NCBI GenBank assembly: GCA_009773375.1
Contig: WRPH01000009.1
Span: forward strand, 43,783-107,782
Direction of reading: 5' to 3'
Source of the DNA: Paracoccaceae bacterium
GTDB lineage: Bacteria; Pseudomonadota; Alphaproteobacteria; Rhodobacterales; Rhodobacteraceae
DNA length: 64,000 bases
Position 1 is the stretch's first letter. Every line of letters begins with the position of its first letter. Below the pieces are notes generated by a model. The model searched no databases, had not been told where the DNA came from, and saw only the letters and a program-made list of their open reading frames with translations. Positions 16,954 through 21,879 of this stretch are shown piece by piece. A program made the translations under genes and the position numbers.

Positions 16954-17705
16954 AAATCGGCCTGCTCGGCGTCGGGCATCTGGCGGAATATCTGGTGCGC
17001 GGCGCGCGCGGGGTCGATTTCGTGCTTGGGCCGCGGTCTGCGGACAAGGCGGCGCGTTTGGCTGCGACCTATGGCTGTGCGGTGGCGGACAGCAATCAGG
17101 CGGTGGTGGATCAGTGCGAGATGGTGCTGGTCTGCCTGCCCGCCGCCGACGGGCTGGCGATCTTGCAGGGCCTGCGGTTTCGCGCCGGGCAGTCGGTATG
17201 TTCGGTGATGGCGGGGGCGCGGATTGACGCCTTGCGCGCGGCGGTGGCCCCGGCGGCGGCGTTCTGTTCGATGATGCCGGGCTTTGCCAATGCGTTTTCG
17301 GCGGGGCCATCGCTGATCTATCCCGGCGATGCCGCGTGGGAGCAGTTTCTGGCGCGGCTGGGGCCGGTGCATCGGTTTGACAAGGTGGATGCCTTTGAAA
17401 CGGCTGCGGTTTTCGGCGCGATGTCGGGGGCGTCGATCTTTCTGCTGCGGCATCTGGCGCGCTGGTATGAAGGCCAAGGGCTTGATGCGGTGACGGCGCG
17501 GCGGCTGGTGGCAGAGACCTTTCGCGGCAATGCCGAGGTGCTGTTGCAGGCCGATGCCGGGCTGGATGATATCGTCAGGGGCGTGACCACGCCGGGCGGC
17601 ATCACCGAGCAATTGGTGGCAACGCTGGAGGCGCGCGGGGCGCTGGCGGCCTGGGATAGCGCGATGAATACGGTGCTGGCGCGGATGTCTCCGGAGCGGG
17701 GATAG
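16950..17705 (+). CDS. NAD(P)-binding oxidoreductase, pyrroline-5-carboxylate reductase-like
   Basis: A 251-residue protein starting at GTG 16950, overlapping the previous stop as GTGA. MKIGLLGVGHLAEYLVRG is a Rossmann GxGxxA-type loop of the F420_oxidored/ProC kind. The C-terminal all-alpha domain shows FGAMSGASIFLLRHL and RGVTTPGGITEQLVATLE, the equivalents of ProC AVSGSGPAY and SPGGTT. A genuine proC lies at 30038, so this is a paralogue with a different job, probably paired with the upstream aminotransferase. The substrate may be a cyclic imine or a related ketimine; that is inference. Confidence 0.72.
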   Translation: MKIGLLGVGHLAEYLVRGARGVDFVLGPRSADKAARLAATYGCAVADSNQAVVDQCEMVLVCLPAADGLAILQGLRFRAGQSVCSVMAGARIDALRAAVAPAAAFCSMMPGFANAFSAGPSLIYPGDAAWEQFLARLGPVHRFDKVDAFETAAVFGAMSGASIFLLRHLARWYEGQGLDAVTARRLVAETFRGNAEVLLQADAGLDDIVRGVTTPGGITEQLVATLEARGALAAWDSAMNTVLARMSPERG

Positions 17706-17714
17706 ATCTGCGCA

Positions 17715-17801
17715 ATGTGCAACCTTTACACCCAGACCACCGCGCAAGACGCGATGCGGCGTGTGTTCGAGGCCGAGGATCGAGGTTTACCAAGAAATTA
17801 G
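17715..17801 (+). pseudogene. Truncated SRAP (YedK/HMCES) gene, N-terminus only
   Basis: ATG 17715 encodes MCNLYTQTTAQDAMRRVFEA followed by EDR, then unrelated residues and a TAG at 17799. MCNLY plus the following helix is the start of SOS response-associated peptidase/HMCES proteins, in which Cys2 crosslinks abasic sites in single-stranded DNA. Full proteins are about 220 residues; homology stops after about 23. The rest of the gene was not found on the far side of the island, so insertion was accompanied by deletion or a later rearrangement. Confidence 0.7.
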
Positions 17802-17983
17802 TCTGCCGCTTTGTGAATGCTTATCCGATTTTCCAAGAAGAAGATGGAAACAAGCCCGCCTTCCACCTCATCCATGCGAGCGACCACCCGGAAGCGCAGA
17901 AGCTGATGGGCCGAGCTTATGTCAAGGTTGTCGGTGACGTGCCTGGGGTCGATACTGGGCGACAGCCATCACTTTTCACATAA
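17786..17983 (+). pseudogene. Remnant of a TcmP-like gene (C-terminal part)
   Basis: This frame, which has no start codon of its own, reads about 65 residues ending in TGA... specifically a TAA at 17981-17983. FVNAYPIFQEEDGNKPAFHL and IHASDHPEAQKLMGRAYVKV resemble the C-terminal part of three-Cys-motif partner proteins: compare LREIFPEVATPRLIRNTKNS and PLYYLIWAGPHRKGLVGAEY of the intact TcmP at 28375-29277. Both are followed within ten bases by the same repeat. It is fused directly to the truncated SRAP gene. I read it as what remains of a second DUF5131/TcmP unit; the similarity is modest. Confidence 0.5.
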
Positions 17984-17985
17984 CG

Positions 17986-18038
17986 CGCTGCTGCAGGTTA
18001 TGGTGACAGAGTTCGCAAACTATGGTGGCGAGCCACAC
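17986..18038. repeat. Direct repeat, left copy (perfect 24-bp core plus flank)
   Basis: The 24 bases at 18015-18038, running from GCAAACTATGGTGGC to GAGCCACAC, are identical to 29316-29339. A second shared block, CGCTGCTGCAG (17986-17996), lies at the same distance from the core in both copies; the 18 bases between differ at about half of the positions. The core contains GTGGCGAGCCAC, a small inverted repeat. The copy lies just after the TcmP remnant. Confidence 0.8.
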
Positions 18039-18326
18039 TGTGTGTTGACACCTAAACCTGCAGAGAGCCGGGATTATCCGGTTATAGGTGGGAACTGGCG
18101 GAAAAGCGTGTGAATGCGGGGCTTTACGAGGGCGGCGGCGATTGGCGCGTGCTGGCGTGGCGAGTTGGCAGAAGTGCCGCAAATGACCGGAAACAGGGCT
18201 GACAGCGCACTTGAGGGCGTTTGCTGGGCGTCCAGATGGGAACCGTTTAATCGCCAATAAAATAAGGGTTAAATGGGCCGTTTAAGGTGGCGCTGCAGGG
18301 GTAAAGGCCACGAAAGCGGCGCGCGG

Positions 18327-18370
18327 AACATGCAAATGGCGTTGCAGGTTGGAGCTGCCATTTGCATGTT
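18327..18370. repeat. 14-bp perfect inverted repeat
   Basis: AACATGCAAATGGC (18327-18340) and GCCATTTGCATGTT (18357-18370) are perfectly complementary over a 16-base spacer. No T-run follows on the plus strand. It lies 60 bases beyond the 3' end of the YbjQ-like gene on the opposite strand and could be its terminator or part of a mobile element end. Confidence 0.6.
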
Positions 18371-18429
18371 GGCGTAAGTATTTGACAATATGAGGATATC
18401 GCGGAGGACACAGGCAGGAAGACGGTGAA

Positions 18430-18969
18430 CTAACCTGCAAATGATTTCTTAGGATCAGCCACAGCGTTGTTCTTGTCCAGGCGAACCGCAGTGCCAGACG
18501 CAACGAGGAACAGCATGCTCTTGCCACCTCCAGAAATCTCGCTGTAGTCAAGGTCTACTGCCACAACGGCGTCTGCACCGAGCTGGTGCGCTTGATACTT
18601 CAGGTCTGCGAGCACGGCTTTTCGCGCGTCTCTTAAACGGGCCTGATAAGCTTGGTTGCGACCACCAACGACGTCGCGGATCGCCGAACCGATGTCTTGA
18701 AATATGTTCATGCCGAGGACGCACTCAGACGTTATGATCTCGATCCGATCCAAAATACACAAAGCTGGTGCACTTTCTGTCGTGAGGATCACCTGCGCGA
18801 TTTCGGCTTCAACCTGAGCCTTTTGAGCGACGGCTGGGGACGAATAATCGCTGAGGCCGTTAAGCAGTCTTTCTCTCGATCTTTCGCTCTCAGCGCGGCA
18901 ACTGGCGCACACGCCTTGGGTCAGATCAAAGAAACCCACTTTTGCTTTGCATTTTGTGCAGCTGGGCAT
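18430..18969 (-). CDS. Zinc-ribbon plus YbjQ-domain (UPF0145) protein
   Basis: A 179-residue protein. The N-terminus MPSCTKCKAKVGFFDLTQGV carries CxxC and a second CASC pair, a zinc ribbon. Residues about 65-170 show ITSECVLGMNIFQDIGSAIRDVVGG and LKYQAHQLGADAVVAVDLDY, the signature of YbjQ, a pentameric fold once called heavy-metal-binding, function unknown. AAAAGGAG lies about ten bases before ATG 18969; an in-frame ATG 18996 overlaps that site and is less likely. The first gene inside the island, it points out towards its left end and may be accessory cargo. Confidence 0.75.
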   Translation of the reverse strand: MPSCTKCKAKVGFFDLTQGVCASCRAESERSRERLLNGLSDYSSPAVAQKAQVEAEIAQVILTTESAPALCILDRIEIITSECVLGMNIFQDIGSAIRDVVGGRNQAYQARLRDARKAVLADLKYQAHQLGADAVVAVDLDYSEISGGGKSMLFLVASGTAVRLDKNNAVADPKKSFAG

Positions 18970-19070
18970 CTCACTATCACTCCTTTTCCATCGCAATCAA
19001 ATTTCGACACGCGGCACGGGATGGTAAGGCCACCACTACCATATAGATGCGAGCAGGATAGGATGCTCAC

Positions 19071-19724
19071 TTATGTAAGAAGCCCCAGCCAGACGACCTT
19101 GCCTAGTATTTGGAACGCTGGCGGTGGTGGCTTGGCAATGATCCTGATCTCCCCGCCGTCATCTTCTGCCGGAAATAAAACCGTAACGTCACCACTGAAG
19201 GCCGCACGGCATACGCCGATACTTGCGCCGTCCAAGTAGCACCAGAGGCCGGAAGAACCCTTCCTAGGGGAACTAGTATCGATTACGGCAACAGTGTTTT
19301 TCGAATCAGCCAACGATATCTGGATTGAAGTCGGAACTATCGCCTTCAAAAAGTCAGGGATCAGGCTGGCTGATGCAAGCCAAGATTGCATCAATGCAAC
19401 CGGAGAGCTTCCCTTGCGCTTCGCGGCTTCATGCCAAGGAATCGGCAAATAACCACCACGAATAGCCTCTACGCGGCCAAGATCGCTTTTTGCATCGCCT
19501 TCTGAAAACCCTGCAAGTTCACGCTTTGGGCCAAAGTAACAGTCGAGGCCAAGCACTCGCGCCAGCTCTTGAAGAGATTGAAACGAATACCTTTTCTCCT
19601 CTCCTCGTGCCAGCCTCATGTTCTTGATCAATGAGGGGTTTCCAACAGCCAGCTTGGATGCTGCCGCGTCGGTCAAACCGCTGCGCGCAAGCGCCTGGTC
19701 TATTGTGGTCAAAATCGGGTCCAT
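19071..19724 (-). CDS. Phage-type repressor: HTH domain with degenerate S24 (LexA-like) domain
   Basis: A 217-residue CI-like protein. Residues 1-66 form an XRE-type helix-turn-helix (SGLTDAAASKLAVGNPSLIKNM, LQELARVLGL). The C-terminus (GLWCYLDGASIGVCRA ... GDVTVLFP ... FQILGKVVWLG) matches the end of S24 repressors. The usual GDSMxPTxxxGD segment with the catalytic Ser is absent, and the expected catalytic Lys position reads Cys, so self-cleavage looks impossible. It is divergent from the small gene at 19811 across an operator array, the arrangement of a CI/Cro switch, and would repress both. Confidence 0.75.
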   Translation of the reverse strand: MDPILTTIDQALARSGLTDAAASKLAVGNPSLIKNMRLARGEEKRYSFQSLQELARVLGLDCYFGPKRELAGFSEGDAKSDLGRVEAIRGGYLPIPWHEAAKRKGSSPVALMQSWLASASLIPDFLKAIVPTSIQISLADSKNTVAVIDTSSPRKGSSGLWCYLDGASIGVCRAAFSGDVTVLFPAEDDGGEIRIIAKPPPPAFQILGKVVWLGLLT

Positions 19725-19732
19725 CAGGCTTT

Positions 19733-19810
19733 TTAGCCCATTATGGCTAATCCAACAATATTAGCCCAATATGGCTTGCCTTGAATGGCCCAGTATGGCT
19801 AATGTTAGCC
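19733..19810. promoter_or_regulatory. Array of three palindromic operators between repressor and Cro-like gene
   Basis: Three copies of TTAGCC-N6-GGCTAA are present: 19733-19750 (perfect), 19761-19778 (right half GGCTTG) and 19785-19802 (left half ATGGCC). A further half-site TTAGCC at 19805-19810 abuts the ATG at 19811. Centre spacings are 28 and 24 bases. Spacers are CATTAT, CAATAT and CAGTAT, themselves alike. The layout is that of OR1-3 in lambdoid switches and is the likely binding region of the flanking repressor. Confidence 0.85.
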
Positions 19811-20059
19811 ATGGAAACGAAGCACCCCCTTGTCACCCTCTCCGAAGCCTTGGCAGCCCATCAGGGCGTCACGCATTTCGCCATTTCGATGCGGGCAAAG
19901 GGAAAGGGCGACTTCTTCAAACGGCTCATGCGCCCCGGCGCTGACTGCCGCACCAAGACGGCTGCAGAGGTCGTCGACTGGTTCTCAGAAAACTGGCCCG
20001 GCGACCTTGAGTGGCCGCGCGAAATTCCCCGTCCCCGCAAGAAGAAGGAGGCCGCATGA
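19811..20059 (+). CDS. Cro-like small phage regulator (82 aa)
   Basis: METKHPLVTLSEALAAHQGV starts an 82-residue basic protein with a probable helix-turn-helix (ALAAHQGVTHFAISMRAKG) and a lysine-rich tail (PRPRKKKEAA). It lies at the early-right position opposite the repressor and ends in an ATGA overlap with the next gene. ATG 19811 follows the last operator half-site directly, with no ribosome site, so it may be translated from a leaderless mRNA; the frame is open to 19781, but ATG 19802 or 19781 would fall inside the operators. The family resembles small genes seen at this place in rhodobacterial prophages, without an established function. Confidence 0.6.
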   Translation: METKHPLVTLSEALAAHQGVTHFAISMRAKGKGDFFKRLMRPGADCRTKTAAEVVDWFSENWPGDLEWPREIPRPRKKKEAA

Positions 20060-20646
20060 TGGCCAATGAGATGTCGAGTGAGAACATCGGATTTTTTGAT
20101 GCCGATGAAGCAACCCAACACGCCGAGGTGCGGCAGAAGTGGGCTGCAGCCGAACGCCGCCGCCTTCGGTTTGACGCGCACGGCGGTGAGGTCGTTCCGG
20201 CACCGCGCCGCTTCTATAACCTGCGCCACAGCTTGGCGTTGTTTATCTGCCCGGAGCTTCGCAAGGAGCGGCTTAAACTGAGCAGCTCCGATTACGAAAA
20301 AATCAAAAAATCAGGGGTTATCGATCGCATGCCGAACGCTGGCGGTCCCGATTTCAACCTCAGCTACAAAGCCATCAAGAATATCTGCGATGGTCGTGCG
20401 GCCATTCAGGCGGTGGGCGTCTGCGAGCCGCTCCATTCGATCAAAGAACATCTCGGTGCGGAACTCATCACCGGCCAGCATGATGACGGTGCTGGAAACC
20501 CACGCCTCCATCAGGGCGTCGTAGGCGACATCGGTGGGGCCGTAGGCGTCAGTCGGGTCGATTTCACTCATGGCGATTCCTTTCAAAACGATGGTGTCTC
20601 CAACGCTACGGCGGGCACGGCATCTTGCGAAGGGGGTGCCGCATGA
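20056..20646 (+). CDS. Hypothetical early phage gene, probably rearranged
   Basis: ATG 20056 overlaps the previous stop (ATGA) and the frame runs 196 residues. The first about 90 residues look coding (FYNLRHSLALFICPELRKER, KLSSSDYEKIKKSG). From about 20311 to 20571 the frame lies antisense to a well-formed minus-strand gene and its residues look like shadow translation. The last part ends in EGGAA and overlaps the next start as ATGA. I read this as an early gene fused or interrupted by rearrangement; no family was recognised. Confidence 0.35.
   Translation: MMANEMSSENIGFFDADEATQHAEVRQKWAAAERRRLRFDAHGGEVVPAPRRFYNLRHSLALFICPELRKERLKLSSSDYEKIKKSGVIDRMPNAGGPDFNLSYKAIKNICDGRAAIQAVGVCEPLHSIKEHLGAELITGQHDDGAGNPRLHQGVVGDIGGAVGVSRVDFTHGDSFQNDGVSNATAGTASCEGGAA
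20311..20571 (-). CDS. Hypothetical protein (86 aa) on the opposite strand in the early phage region
   Basis: ATG 20571 has AAAGGA seven bases upstream and encodes MSEIDPTDAYGPTDVAYDAL onward, an acidic, mostly helical protein (FFDRMERLADAHRLNGR, TIADILDGFVAEVEIG). The ribosome site and amphipathic composition make it more credible than the plus-strand reading of the same bases. The frame is open upstream to 20751, but that extension is arginine-rich shadow. No known domain; orientation against the surrounding phage genes hints at a moron-type or control gene. Confidence 0.55.
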   Translation of the reverse strand: MSEIDPTDAYGPTDVAYDALMEAWVSSTVIMLAGDEFRTEMFFDRMERLADAHRLNGRTTIADILDGFVAEVEIGTASVRHAIDNP

Positions 20647-20762
20647 TGTCCCTGCTTGCCCGCGCCGTGGCGCGTCTGGATGCACATTGGGCTGGTGATC
20701 TGATCGGTCAACATCATCGGCAAGCCGGGGTATTCGGTTATCGCAAAGCACTGTGTCGGTGA
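20643..20762 (+). pseudogene. Truncated small phage gene (39 codons)
   Basis: ATG 20643 overlaps the upstream stop and gives MMSLLARAVARLDAHWAGDL, then GQHHRQAGVFGYRKALCR and a stop. The N-terminus resembles the start of a small holin-like or membrane protein in which a hydrophobic segment would follow GDLIG; instead the frame changes character. It probably marks a deletion junction at about 20700-20710. Confidence 0.4.
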
Positions 20763-20970
20763 GGACGGCATATCTGTCATCGACGTTTACATTGAAGAAA
20801 TCAGGACTGTTGACCAGATCGCTGCTGATGTTGAGGCGAAAATGGTCGAGTCAATCAAGACAGACAAAACCATAATCAGCGAAGGTCTGGCCGAATTTTA
20901 CGGGGTGAGTCTCAGCCGCGTGTCGACGCCAGATTGCCCGGCAGACGATTCGGGAGCGCCAAATGCCTGA
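20704..20970 (+). pseudogene. 3' fragment of a phage gene without start codon
   Basis: After a TGA at 20701-20703 the frame reads NIIGKPGYSVIAKHCVGEDG, then VIDVYIEEIRTVDQIAADVE and onward to a stop at 20970, overlapping the DUF1833 start by eight bases. It has clearly protein-like composition but no ATG/GTG/TTG in its first 45 codons. It appears to be the C-terminal part of the gene that once preceded DUF1833 in the tail operon, joined here to early-region sequence. Confidence 0.45.
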
Positions 20971-21490
20971 TCCCGCACTCTCTGCCGCGATTCAGGAGGC
21001 CTATGCCTCGGCCCCGGTTGACCAGGTGATCTATCACACGCTGGAACTGTGGCATCCTGCCTTCAGTGCACCCATCCGCGTGGTGCGCGATTTCAACGCC
21101 ATCGATGCGCGGATCGAGGCCGGGGCTGCGCGCGATGCGGGCGCGGTCGTGACCTTCGTCGCCTTCGCCTTTGACATCGTGCCACCGGATCAGACCACCT
21201 CGGGCGTGCCCCAATGCGTCATCGAGATCGACAATGTGAGCCGCGAAATTCTGGCGCAGATCGATCTGGCCGTGGTCAGTGCCGAGCAGATCAAGGCGAT
21301 CTACCGCGCCTACCTGTCGGATGCGCTGCTCGAGGGGCCAGAGAATGATCCGCCGATGGAACTGACGCTGATCAGCGTTTCGGCCACGCCGTTCCGTATC
21401 CGGGCCACGGCGGGTTTCCCGGACCTGGTCAACTTGAAGTTCCCGAAGCTGGACTATGAGCTGGAAACCTTTCCGGGGCTGCAGCCATGA
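20963..21490 (+). CDS. DUF1833 family phage tail protein
   Basis: A 175-residue protein (VIYHTLELWHPAFSAPIRVV at 19-38) of the DUF1833 family, found in tail gene clusters of siphophage-like prophages just before the NlpC/P60 and J-type genes, as here. It is thought to be a tail-tip or baseplate component. The stop overlaps the next start by four bases, so the tail genes form one translationally coupled operon. Confidence 0.85.
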   Translation: MPDPALSAAIQEAYASAPVDQVIYHTLELWHPAFSAPIRVVRDFNAIDARIEAGAARDAGAVVTFVAFAFDIVPPDQTTSGVPQCVIEIDNVSREILAQIDLAVVSAEQIKAIYRAYLSDALLEGPENDPPMELTLISVSATPFRIRATAGFPDLVNLKFPKLDYELETFPGLQP

Positions 21491-21879
21491 CGGCGGCGCG
21501 CACCCATTGGGCCGCAGACTATATCGGCATGCCGTGGACGCCCGCCTTCACCTGCTGGCATTTCTGCGCCCGCGTCTGGGCTGATCGCTTTGGCATCACA
21601 GTGCCGCTGATCGAGATCGATGGCGCCGATCCGCGCGCCACGCGGCGCGAGCTGGAAACATCAGCCGAGCGGCGGGGCTGGGCCGAGGTTGATGCGCCCA
21701 TCGAGGGCGATGCGGTGTTGATGGCCAAAGGGGCGCGGCCTTGCCATGTCGGGCTGTGGCTGTCCTTGGGCGGCGTGCTGCACTGCGTCGAGGGCGCGGG
21801 CGCGATCTTCACCTCTGCCGAGCGGCTGGGCGATCTGGGCTACCGCATCGTCGGCACCTATCGGAGGATTGCCGCATGA
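21487..21879 (+). CDS. NlpC/P60-type tail-associated peptidase
   Basis: A 130-residue protein with the catalytic pattern of the NlpC/P60 papain-like fold: Cys in FTCWHFCARVW (residues 18-28) and His in CHVGLWL (near residue 86). In tailed phages this product sits at the tail tip and cuts peptidoglycan peptides during DNA entry. Four-base overlaps on both sides (ATGA) tie it to DUF1833 and the J-type gene. The C-terminus is short, consistent with a tail assembly form rather than a secreted cell-wall hydrolase. Confidence 0.8.
   Translation: MTAARTHWAADYIGMPWTPAFTCWHFCARVWADRFGITVPLIEIDGADPRATRRELETSAERRGWAEVDAPIEGDAVLMAKGARPCHVGLWLSLGGVLHCVEGAGAIFTSAERLGDLGYRIVGTYRRIAA

Larger units (their letters stand above)
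17984..18429. other. Non-coding left end of the island
   Basis: Besides the direct repeat and the 14-bp inverted repeat listed separately, there is one short open stretch at about 18056-18202 (YRWELAEKRV..., no start codon, no recognised family). It is followed by AT-richer spacer without good ribosome sites. I see no complete gene here. Confidence 0.6.
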
